Positions 17,520 through 24,249 of a stretch of DNA of 64,000 nucleotides are shown in pieces. The notes beneath the pieces are model-generated. The model ran no database searches and was not told the DNA's origin. It saw only the letters and a program-made list of their open reading frames with translations. Source of the DNA: Bacteroidota bacterium (GTDB taxonomy: Bacteria > Bacteroidota > Bacteroidia > B-17B0 > Aurantibacillaceae); contig JADBXZ010000014.1 of NCBI GenBank assembly GCA_020403265.1, positions 62,001-126,000 of the forward strand, written 5' to 3'. The translations under genes were made by a program, and so were the position numbers. Numbering within the stretch: position 1 is the first letter of the stretch; each line of letters opens with the position of its first letter.

Positions 17520-20438
17520 TTATTTTTTTACTTTCTTCACTTTTTCTTTTGTAAATAAATCCGCTGTATATTTTTCATATAGTTCAAATAAAAATTCCAT
17601 ACGATTTGCTTCACTTGTAAATGCTTGTGGTCTGTAAGCCAAATCAACTGCTTTGTCCAACTCGGAATGTGCTTTTATTAAAACTGGTGGCATTGTCAAT
17701 GGGTCGTATAAATCAGATAAGGAACTTTTTGGAAATTCTGCTCTTGCATCTAAAACCATTTGAGCCGATGTTTCAATAGCTCTAATTTGTTTTTCTGCTG
17801 GATTTTCTGGCCAAGGATAATTGTTGTAAACGATATCTTTCGAATATCTGTATCGACTTTCTAATCTTCCGCAAACCGACTTAACCCAAGCCATATGCAT
17901 TGTTGACATCAATATTCCGAAATGATAAAGATTTCCATTTGGGACTGTATGACAACTATTATTCGCAATATCTTCTTTACCAAAAAAACCCAATGGAATG
18001 TATTTACGGTTTTCTGATGTTGTGCTTGGGATTAAGATATATGTGTTGGGTTGATTTCTGTCACGAAATAAAGTTGGAGTAATAGCAAATTTTTGAGTTG
18101 AAGGTGCTACACTGTCAAGACGAAATTTCTTTACTGCTTCTACTCGTTTTAAAACTTCGGGTAATTGTTTTAGTTCACTTGGTTCTGCTCCAACAAGCCA
18201 AATACACCAACGATTTTCACCATTTAAAAATTCATACGCTGATATTAAAGGCTTGATAAATTTTTCTGCTTTGGGTTCTTTTAAAATAAATGCGTTTTTC
18301 TCTTCATCCGATAATAGCAAGTGTCCGCCATCTAAAGGCATATTACCAAAGCTCATTTTTGGGACATTGCAAATAGGATTAGAACTTTTGTTTATCAAAA
18401 TATCTTTTGCATCAACTAAATACGGATTTATATTTTTAACTTTTAACTCGTGGGCGTCGCTTTTTATATCTTCATAATTAAAAATGCTCTTGTTATAAGT
18501 GTCGTAGTTGGCGAAGCCTATTATCACACAATAGACAGCGGCATTTCCTTTGGCTTCATTGCTCCATTTAAAAGTTCTGTGAGCAAAATGAATTTTGATT
18601 TTGTATTTATTCAACATTTGCCCCCATAGAATACTAATTTGTTCTCCTTGTACAATAGAGTTAGTGCTAACAAAAGCCACTTTTGTTTTTGAACCTTGTA
18701 TATATTTTGCCGCTTTAATATACCAGGCAGTTACGTAGTCTAAAACACCAGCACCTTGTATATTATCAAATTCTTTCATAACTGAATCTCTTTGATATTG
18801 GCTCATTATTTTAGAGCCTATGAAGGGAGGGTTACCAATAATATAATCGAATTTTATTTCTTCATTTTCATTAGGTTTTTTGCCTTTATGTACTTCAAAA
18901 GTTTCTGTTTGAACATTCACTGTTTTATAATGTTCTTTAGGTTCTTCAACTAAATAAATATTAGCGTGTTTTGCAACTACGTTAATTGAATTTATCGGAT
19001 TTAATAAACTCTGCCAATCCGTTTCTAATGCATCACCATGAACTATTTTAGCTGCCTTTTTTAAAGGTAAACGCACAAAATATTGCCCAAACTCATTGCT
19101 TATTTGCATATTCATTTGGTGGTCAATTAACCACATAGCAACTTCGGCTATACGTGCAGGAAATTCTTCATATTCAATTCCACACATCATGTCAACATCC
19201 AACCAAATAATTTCACTCACATCTAAGAAACCTTGCCCAGATTTATTAAGAGATCGCAAAACTTCAAGTTCCAACAAACGTAATTCTCGATATGTAATAA
19301 CTAAGAAGTTACCACAACCACAAGCTGGGTCTAGAAATTTTAATGTGCTTAATTTTTTATGAAATTCAGGAAGTTTATTTTTATTGTCTTTTATACTTTC
19401 AAACTCTTTCCAAAGTTCATCTAAAAAAAGTGGTTTTATTAATTTTAAGATGTTTGTTTCGCTAGTGTAATGTGCACCTAGGTTTCTACGTTCCTTAGGA
19501 TTCATAACACTTTGAAACATCGAGCCAAATATGGCGGGAGAAATTTTACTCCAATCAATATAGCAACACTCTAACAAAGCTGTTCGCATTTTGCTATCGA
19601 AACTCGCCATAGGCAATATCTCTTCAAACAATTTTCCATTAACATAAGGAAACTCCGCTAACTGTTCGTCAAGATTTTTAAAGCGATTTTCTTTTGGTGT
19701 ATTTAATACTTGAAATAGTTCTTGAATTTTTGAAGCGATGTCGCTACCATCTTCATTGGTGCGTTGCTCAATAAATTCTTGAAACTGTTGCTTATTGAAA
19801 ATGGTTGTGTCCTCTGCAAACAAACAAAATAATATACGAACTAAGTAAACTTCTAATGGATGCCCTGTATAACCAATTTCTTCAAGTCTGTCGTGAAGTT
19901 TACCCATTAATTCCGCTGCTTTAATATTTGCAGGGTCTTGTTCTTTGTAAACCTTTTTTTGATAACCTAACAGGTAACTAAAATGCTGAACATTATTGAC
20001 TAGGTCGTTGAGTTTAAATTCTATAACGTCGCCCGTTCCCTCCAACACTTCGACTCCGCTCAGTGTGACATGTGGAGAATCAAGATCATACAATTTAAAC
20101 GTTTCGAAATCAGACACTAAAATATACTTAGGTAATTCGTGTTGTTTTAATCCGTGTAAGTAATCTTTCGCTTGTTGGTAGGCTTTGTCAAGGTTTTTGC
20201 CTCGACTTTTCATTTCAATTAAAATCGTTCCTTTCCAAAGCAAATCAATATAACCGTCTTTTTCGTCTAGCTTTTTTACACGATGTTCAAAGGTAGAAAC
20301 TCGTTTGCTGCTAATCCCAAATACATTAAAGAACTCAACCAAAAATGGTTTTGCGTCCGCTTCTTCATTAGAAGTGTCAGCCCATTCTTTAGAGAAGTGT
20401 AATGCTCTATCTTTTATTTCGTTCCAACTAAGTGCCAT
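17520..20438 (-). CDS. MmeI-like single-chain type II (IIG/IIL) restriction-modification enzyme
   Basis: 972 residues, matching the ~900-1000 of MmeI-type enzymes that carry nuclease, adenine methyltransferase and target recognition in one chain. N-terminal PD-(D/E)xK nuclease: D65 in YIDLLW, E75-M-K77 in IEMKS. The helical linker contains NLGAHYTSE (~325). Methyltransferase motif I is DPACGCGN (370-377), and motif IV is NPPF (536-539), i.e. N6-adenine chemistry. The C-terminal ~300 residues hold the target-recognition part (RDRNQPNTYILIP, SRYRYSKDIVYNNYPWP). It acts in the cytoplasm, cutting unmodified foreign DNA. A REP-like palindrome is embedded in frame at residues ~125-131, and the C-terminal tail is duplicated downstream. 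Confidence 0.93.
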   Translation of the reverse strand: MALSWNEIKDRALHFSKEWADTSNEEADAKPFLVEFFNVFGISSKRVSTFEHRVKKLDEKDGYIDLLWKGTILIEMKSRGKNLDKAYQQAKDYLHGLKQHELPKYILVSDFETFKLYDLDSPHVTLSGVEVLEGTGDVIEFKLNDLVNNVQHFSYLLGYQKKVYKEQDPANIKAAELMGKLHDRLEEIGYTGHPLEVYLVRILFCLFAEDTTIFNKQQFQEFIEQRTNEDGSDIASKIQELFQVLNTPKENRFKNLDEQLAEFPYVNGKLFEEILPMASFDSKMRTALLECCYIDWSKISPAIFGSMFQSVMNPKERRNLGAHYTSETNILKLIKPLFLDELWKEFESIKDNKNKLPEFHKKLSTLKFLDPACGCGNFLVITYRELRLLELEVLRSLNKSGQGFLDVSEIIWLDVDMMCGIEYEEFPARIAEVAMWLIDHQMNMQISNEFGQYFVRLPLKKAAKIVHGDALETDWQSLLNPINSINVVAKHANIYLVEEPKEHYKTVNVQTETFEVHKGKKPNENEEIKFDYIIGNPPFIGSKIMSQYQRDSVMKEFDNIQGAGVLDYVTAWYIKAAKYIQGSKTKVAFVSTNSIVQGEQISILWGQMLNKYKIKIHFAHRTFKWSNEAKGNAAVYCVIIGFANYDTYNKSIFNYEDIKSDAHELKVKNINPYLVDAKDILINKSSNPICNVPKMSFGNMPLDGGHLLLSDEEKNAFILKEPKAEKFIKPLISAYEFLNGENRWCIWLVGAEPSELKQLPEVLKRVEAVKKFRLDSVAPSTQKFAITPTLFRDRNQPNTYILIPSTTSENRKYIPLGFFGKEDIANNSCHTVPNGNLYHFGILMSTMHMAWVKSVCGRLESRYRYSKDIVYNNYPWPENPAEKQIRAIETSAQMVLDARAEFPKSSLSDLYDPLTMPPVLIKAHSELDKAVDLAYRPQAFTSEANRMEFLFELYEKYTADLFTKEKVKKVKK
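20045..20066 (-). repeat. in-frame REP-like palindrome inside the RM gene
   Basis: A 22-base inverted repeat with core GAGCGGAGTCGA and 5-base arms ACACT/AGTGT on the coding strand. It encodes T-L-S-G-V-E-V within the RM protein, in the spacer between the nuclease domain (FKLYDLD) and the helical domain (IEFKLNDL). An 18-base core ACTGAGCGGAGTCGAAGT is identical to a sequence in the palindromic element at 55329-55350. Confidence 0.8.
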
Positions 20439-20859
20439 AAAAAAACTGAATAAGATATAAAATTAAAAAAGTAATGGAATTAAACGGCTATAAATCGTAG
20501 CATTTTATATTACTTTCTAACAAAAATACCACACGCCTGTGGCGCGCCTTTTGATGCATCGAGCATATGCGCAAAAGAGTACTGAAAGCACACTTAATTG
20601 TGTAGGGTAGGGATATAGCTCGTTTGATTTTTGCAATTGCGTCGGCGTCTATGGAGGGTAAAAAGCAAATGTGCTAAATTAGGAATAGCCAAAACGGGTT
20701 TTCAGAACCCGAAAAGTAGAGGATAGAAAAAAACTAAAAACTGTTTTAGTTCCATAAAATGTTTATTAGTTGTGAGCCCTAATATCTAACGAAAAGTTTA
20801 TTGTCAGACGTAAATTTGTCGATTGAAATTCAGTCCGGGCCCATTGGAGGTAACGTTTA

Positions 20860-20879
20860 GGGTTTTGCGCTGTGCGGGT
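20860..20879 (+). repeat. left arm of a 20-base inverted repeat
   Basis: GGGTTTTGCGCTGTGCGGGT is matched by ACCCGCATAGCGCAAAACCC at 21341-21360 as an inverted copy (19 of 20 bases pair). The arm also forms a local hairpin: GTGCGGGT pairs with ACCCGCAC at 20900-20907. Confidence 0.8.
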
Positions 20880-20977
20880 TTAAAAGCACTTTACTGTCTA
20901 CCCGCACGAATTTAACCCAAATTATGCATTAGAAGGCGAAGCATGAGCCGAACTAATTGTATTAGTTGTGTTTATCC

Positions 20978-21034
20978 TGCCTGCTGCAGGTAGGCCTGCA
21001 ATAGGCAGGCAAGCCTGCCTATTGCAGGCGAGCC
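20978..21034 (+). repeat. GC-rich palindromic insertion in copy A
   Basis: 57 bases, about 63 percent G+C by hand count in an AT-rich setting. Contains the perfect 17-base arms GCCTGCAATAGGCAGGC and its reverse complement separated by AA. It is absent from copy B, where the flanks join cleanly. Confidence 0.85.
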
Positions 21035-21059
21035 CGATTTAGAAAATCACCCTTTGGGT

Positions 21060-21184
21060 ATACCAATGTGAAAAAATAATTATTGGCATAATTATTTTTG
21101 CTACAGTGGTTTATACCGATTAGAAAGAAGTTTGGTGCAATGAAGTAAAACGAAATTGGACCATTACTTATTTCACATCGGAAT
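21060..21184 (+). mobile_element. 125-bp MITE-like insertion in copy A
   Basis: Ends are imperfect inverted repeats: ATACCAATGTGAA on the left, and TTCACATCGGAAT on the right, whose reverse complement matches at 11 of 13 bases. No ORF. Comparison with copy B gives the exact empty site; no target duplication beyond a possible single T. No transposase in the window. Confidence 0.65.
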
Positions 21185-21340
21185 TTCAGGTATTTCTGAA
21201 CAAAGGGTTGATTTTCTTACATCGTTTATTCATTTGGTTTTCCAAATGAATAAAATGGGTTTAATAAATAATTACTACAGAACCTGAACGCGCACACTAC
21301 AAGTATACACCTTTAAAATTATTGCGCGTGAACTTCCGTC

Positions 21341-21360
21341 ACCCGCATAGCGCAAAACCC
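21341..21360 (-). repeat. right arm of the 20-base inverted repeat
   Basis: Inverted partner of 20860-20879 with one mismatch. It lies 24 bases beyond the stop codon of the toxin gene. In transcript direction it follows TATAACAC, faintly reminiscent of recombination-site cores, but it does not match an attC consensus. Confidence 0.75.
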
Positions 21361-21383
21361 GTGTTATACGCTGGCGGACTTTT

Positions 21384-21797
21384 CTATTCAGGTCTGGACA
21401 TAAAGGTTTCTGGTGTCAAAACTTTTATGGTTGCTTTTTTATAGTCTTTTATGTTTCTGGTAATAATGGTCGTCAAGTTATATTCTATAGCACAAGAGTA
21501 TTGTATAGCGTCTTCAAAGTCATTAAAATCAGAAGCTATAGCCAAATCTATTGTCTTGCTGTCAACGGGTAATACATTTACTAACGTCTTAAATTTTGCT
21601 ATTATTTGTCTAGAATGTGTTGTCGAGTATTGTGAGCGCAATACATAGTCAATGTTAGAAAAAGAAAGCGAAGAAACATAAATTTTTATTTTTCCATTGT
21701 CTGCCTGTGAAAATAATATTTCAGCGGTTTTATTAAATGGTTTTCGACCCGATAGCAAGTCAATGCAAACGTCGGTGTCAACAAATACCTTGGTCAT
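21384..21797 (-). CDS. PIN-domain toxin, VapC-like
   Basis: 137 residues. PIN fold acidic residues are visible: D7 and D9 in VFVDTDVCIDLL, a D/E cluster near residues 90-96 (SDFNDFEDAI), and TIITRNIKDY near 112-119. PIN toxins are Mg-dependent RNases that cleave tRNA or other RNAs in the cytoplasm and are held in check by the adjacent antitoxin. The start is 1 base after the antitoxin stop, the usual coupled arrangement. Downstream lies the inverted-repeat block, so the pair is the proximal edge of the island. Confidence 0.92.
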   Translation of the reverse strand: MTKVFVDTDVCIDLLSGRKPFNKTAEILFSQADNGKIKIYVSSLSFSNIDYVLRSQYSTTHSRQIIAKFKTLVNVLPVDSKTIDLAIASDFNDFEDAIQYSCAIEYNLTTIITRNIKDYKKATIKVLTPETFMSRPE

Positions 21798-21798
21798 A

Positions 21799-22044
21799 TT
21801 ATTTAGAGTATTTGTTTAGTATGTGTTTCTTGTAGTCTTTTTTATAGTCAACGTTTTTGGGCAAATTAATTACTCCTGATAAACTTTTAACTAATGGAGT
21901 TACTTCTTGATTGTCTTTTGGGTCAATAAGTAAGCCAAGGTATGATTCTATTAGTTTTGAAAGACTGGTGTTTTTCTTTTTAGCATAGATCTTTGCTTGT
22001 TCTATTATATCACCATCTAGCTTTAAGGTTAATTTAGTGTCCAT
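21799..22044 (-). CDS. DUF6364-type ribbon-helix-helix antitoxin
   Basis: 81 residues. The N-terminus MDTKLTLKLDGDIIEQAKIYAKKKNTSLSKLIE (quoted in part) reads as a ribbon-helix-helix DNA-binding domain, of the DUF6364 kind usually paired with PIN toxins. The C-terminal ~35 residues (LVKSLSGVINLP...YKKDYKKHIL) would wrap the toxin. It likely represses its own promoter, which lies 22 bases upstream. First gene of the two-gene operon. Confidence 0.85.
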   Translation of the reverse strand: MDTKLTLKLDGDIIEQAKIYAKKKNTSLSKLIESYLGLLIDPKDNQEVTPLVKSLSGVINLPKNVDYKKDYKKHILNKYSK

Positions 22045-22065
22045 GAGTTAATTTAGTTGTACGTG

Positions 22066-22096
22066 CAAATATAATATAATTATACGTAAATGTCAA
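22066..22096 (-). promoter_or_regulatory. promoter of the toxin-antitoxin operon
   Basis: On the minus strand TTGACA (22096-22091) is followed by 17 bases and TATATTTG (22073-22066), fitting the Bacteroidota -7 consensus TAnnTTTG. The AT-rich spacer contains ATAATTATATTAT, a plausible antitoxin operator by position only. Confidence 0.7.
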
Positions 22097-22258
22097 GTTT
22101 TGAGTTGTAAACAACTTGAGTATAACTTCTTTACACCCGCAACTCTAAATCGTCTATCCAACCAAATTGGTATGTTTAGCGATATAAAATGGCGTTTTTA
22201 CGGCTTGACTAAATCAAATATAAGATTAAAATGCAGTTTAGCAATTGGCGTTTTCTCT

Positions 22259-22750
22259 TTAATTAAATGTATTGTTAACCATGCCGCAACTATTTACCAA
22301 CCAAGCTCCATTTTCTTGTTTCATTTGCAAGGTTAATTTAAATTCGGGTTGGCCTTTGCCTTTTAAATGGATAATATTGCCTGTTTGATCTAGTGATTCT
22401 AATTCAAATCCGTTTTCAGGATAGTCCTGCGCATTCAAAATAGGATCAGCTTCCAAACCTATTTCGGGATTGTTTTTTTTAGCTTCGTTTACGAGGTTAG
22501 TTAATGCTGCTTTAAACTCCATGGTTGTTTGCGTATTCATTGCTACCCATTCTTCAACTGCAAGCGCCTTGCTCATTTGATTACAGTTAACAACATAAGC
22601 ATTTACAAAACTTAAAGCTACTTCAACTGCCTGGTTTTCGTTAATTTGTAATGCTTCTTCCTGCTTTACAACAGCATCCGGCTCTTTACTTTCGCTGCAC
22701 GCAACTACAAATAACAAACCTGCACTTAAAATGATGGTACTTAATTTCAT
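22259..22750 (-). CDS. lipoprotein of unknown function
   Basis: 163 residues. The signal peptide ends in the lipobox VVAC with lipidated C18, so the protein is predicted to be membrane-anchored. The mature part alternates acidic helices with a beta region (GNIIHLKGKGQPEFKLTLQMK, GAWLVNSCGM) resembling small ketosteroid-isomerase/NTF2-like or DUF3828-like modules, but I cannot assign it. Two Cys (NCNQM and NSCGM) could form a disulfide. It is separated from TerC by 65 bases on the same strand. Confidence 0.75.
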   Translation of the reverse strand: MKLSTIILSAGLLFVVACSESKEPDAVVKQEEALQINENQAVEVALSFVNAYVVNCNQMSKALAVEEWVAMNTQTTMEFKAALTNLVNEAKKNNPEIGLEADPILNAQDYPENGFELESLDQTGNIIHLKGKGQPEFKLTLQMKQENGAWLVNSCGMVNNTFN

Positions 22751-22815
22751 ATCTAATTTAATAGCCTAAGATAGCTAAATTAATAATTTGATTAAAGAAT
22801 TGTTTAGGGTGTGTT

Positions 22816-23526
22816 TTAAAACTTTGTGGGATTGGCTTTTCTGTACAAGATGTTAAGCCACTCACATACCAAAGCCACTACCATACTGCAGTATAAATAG
22901 GCTTTGCTTAATTCAATATGAAAGGCCTCAGCCACCAAGTAAAATCCAATTAAAACTAAAAATACAAAGGCAAGGAGTTTAATACCCGGATACTTATTAA
23001 TGATGTTCACAATTGGTTTTACAAACACCAACATTAACAAACTTGAAGCTACGATCGCAATTCCCATTACCAAAATACTGTCAACCAAACCAATTGCCGT
23101 TAAAATAGTATCAACCGAAAAAACTACATTAATAATCATTATTTGTATAAGCACACTTGAAAACGTAACGGCAACTTGCTTTAGATTTTGGGTTTCGGGT
23201 TTAATGACTTTTAACTTATAAAGAAGCTCCTTAACTGTTTTATAAATCAAAAACAATCCGCCAATTAATAACATTAAATCCTTTATGCTAAGCTGTATGG
23301 CTGCAATATTTAAAAAGGGTTTTTGTAATGAAAGTATAAAATTAACAAGAAATAAAAGGAGCACCCTAAGGATGACGGACAACATAATACCTAGGTTACG
23401 GGCTTTGTCCCGTTGACCTTCATCCAATTTATCACTTAAGATGGAGACAAAAATGATATTGTCTATACCCAAAACTAACTCAATTAAAGTTAGTGTAACA
23501 CACGAATAAATAAACTCACTGTTCAC
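22816..23526 (-). CDS. TerC family integral membrane protein
   Basis: 236 residues with about seven transmembrane helices. Family motifs: LIELVLGIDNIIFVSIL at 14-30 with E16 and D22, and the repeat-related NVVFSVDTILTAIGL near residue 135. TerC/Alx proteins are linked to tellurite resistance and manganese or metal export in the inner membrane, including folding of exported metalloproteins; the precise ion is not deducible here. Single gene with ~120 bases to the next gene upstream. Confidence 0.9.
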   Translation of the reverse strand: MNSEFIYSCVTLTLIELVLGIDNIIFVSILSDKLDEGQRDKARNLGIMLSVILRVLLLFLVNFILSLQKPFLNIAAIQLSIKDLMLLIGGLFLIYKTVKELLYKLKVIKPETQNLKQVAVTFSSVLIQIMIINVVFSVDTILTAIGLVDSILVMGIAIVASSLLMLVFVKPIVNIINKYPGIKLLAFVFLVLIGFYLVAEAFHIELSKAYLYCSMVVALVCEWLNILYRKANPTKF

Positions 23527-23600
23527 AATAGAGAAACCAGTTTTAGAATAATTTGTTTATACAAAGTAGCTTTGTATTGTTAAAGAAACTTAACGAAATA

Positions 23601-23630
23601 AAAAAACCACCAAGAGTATGGTGGTTTTTT
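23601..23630 (-). terminator. intrinsic terminator of the Cys-rich small gene
   Basis: AAAAAACCACC and GGTGGTTTTTT form a perfect 11-bp stem with an 8-base loop, 20 bases beyond the stop codon at 23650. The A/T symmetry would let it work in both directions. Confidence 0.85.
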
Positions 23631-23649
23631 AAAGTTTCAACTAAATAAA

Positions 23650-23892
23650 TTATTTAGTTTCAGTTGCTTTAGTATCAGTTGCAGCCTCAGCTTGTTCAGC
23701 TTTCTTTTTGCAGCAAGATTTACCTTCGCCCTTAGCACAAGCTTCTTTCTTTTCGCCTGCACAAGCTTTACCATCTTGTTTTTTGCAACATTCTTTTTTA
23801 CCTTTTTTGTCTTTATCGTCACCTTTAACATTGGCAACAGCTGTGCTAGATAATAATCCTGCAAATGCAGCTAATAATACTAATTTTTTCAT
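23650..23892 (-). CDS. small exported Lys/Cys-rich protein with periodic cysteines
   Basis: 80 residues. Signal peptide ~1-20 (MKKLVLLAAFAGLLSSTAVA). The mature chain is almost entirely Lys, Glu, Ala, Gly and Cys, with cysteines spaced as CC-x7-C-x7-C-x7-CC over ~30 residues, then an Ala/Thr/Glu tail. I recognise no named family; the spacing suggests a metal-binding or disulfide-laddered periplasmic peptide. A proper terminator and a TAAATTTG -7-like element (minus strand, 23917-23910) support a real gene. The overlapping ORF in another frame lacks these features. Lies between TerC and a CorC-type gene, both metal-related families. Confidence 0.75.
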   Translation of the reverse strand: MKKLVLLAAFAGLLSSTAVANVKGDDKDKKGKKECCKKQDGKACAGEKKEACAKGEGKSCCKKKAEQAEAATDTKATETK

Positions 23893-24249
23893 TGGTTTAA
23901 AATATTTATCAAATTTAAGAATAATGTGCTTATATAAAAGTTAAAATTCTAAAATAATGATGTAAATCACTAATTCGATTTAACCTGAGAATCACAAGTA
24001 AACTTCTTACATTTCTTAAACCCAAATTATGCATTAGAAGGCGAAGCATGAGCCGAACTAATTGTATTAGTTGGGTTTATCCCGATTTAGAAAATCACCC
24101 TTTGGGTTTCAGGTATTTCTGAACAAAGGGTTGATTTTCTTACATCGTTTATTCATTTGATTTTCCAAATGAATAAAATGGGTTAAATTATATTTAAATT
24201 CCTTAAATCATAAGTCTTAATAAATTAGTATATTTGATACTCGATTATT
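23893..24249. other. intergenic region holding repeat copy B
   Basis: 357 bases without a gene. The divergent promoters of the small Cys-rich gene and the CorC-type gene flank copy B of the structured repeat. A TATATTTG at 24229-24236 is a -7-like element 14 bases before the CorC-type start; a matching -33 element is not clear. Confidence 0.7.
24019..24184 (+). repeat. structured intergenic repeat, copy B (uninterrupted)
   Basis: 166 bases from AACCCA to TGGGTT, which pair as a closing stem. Inside: AACTAA/TTAGTT hairpin; a long arm 24083-24104 pairing with 24124-24147 (CGAT..AGAAAATCA.CCCTTTG with CAAAGGG.TGATTTTCT..ATCG), tipped by TTCAG/CTGAA; and a perfect 9-bp hairpin ATTCATTTG/CAAATGAAT. 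Copy A differs at two positions, one in a hairpin loop. Confidence 0.9.

Larger units (their letters stand above)
20914..21261 (+). repeat. structured intergenic repeat, copy A, carrying two insertions
   Basis: Runs from AACCCA to TGGGTT. Removing 20978-21034 (57 bases) and 21060-21184 (125 bases) leaves 166 bases that match copy B (24019-24184) at 164 positions with no gaps. The unit contains nested inverted repeats, described under copy B. Both insertions lie in predicted unpaired segments. Confidence 0.9.
20439..21383. other. gene-free repeat block between the RM gene and the toxin-antitoxin pair
   Basis: About 945 bases with no convincing ORF. The left 420 bases contain short palindromes (GATGCATC, GGCGCGCC) and a CGGGTT/AACCCG hairpin at 20695-20711, otherwise nothing I recognise. 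The right half holds a near-perfect inverted repeat pair (20860-20879 and 21341-21360) bracketing copy A of the structured repeat with its two insertions. Confidence 0.75.

Noticed and set aside
20850-21370. Possible integron attC sites near TAAC + GGGTTTTGCGC arms
   Set aside because: No RYYYAAC/GTTRRRY pair at proper spacing and no integrase gene in the window; kept only as an inverted repeat.
22100-22336. 78-aa plus-strand ORF between the antitoxin and the lipoprotein
   Set aside because: Half of it overlaps the lipoprotein gene antisense, with no promoter or family signal; reads as a chance ORF.
23637-23864. 75-aa minus-strand ORF overlapping the Cys-rich gene
   Set aside because: Frame shadow of the Lys-rich coding sequence; it lacks a signal peptide and a natural start.
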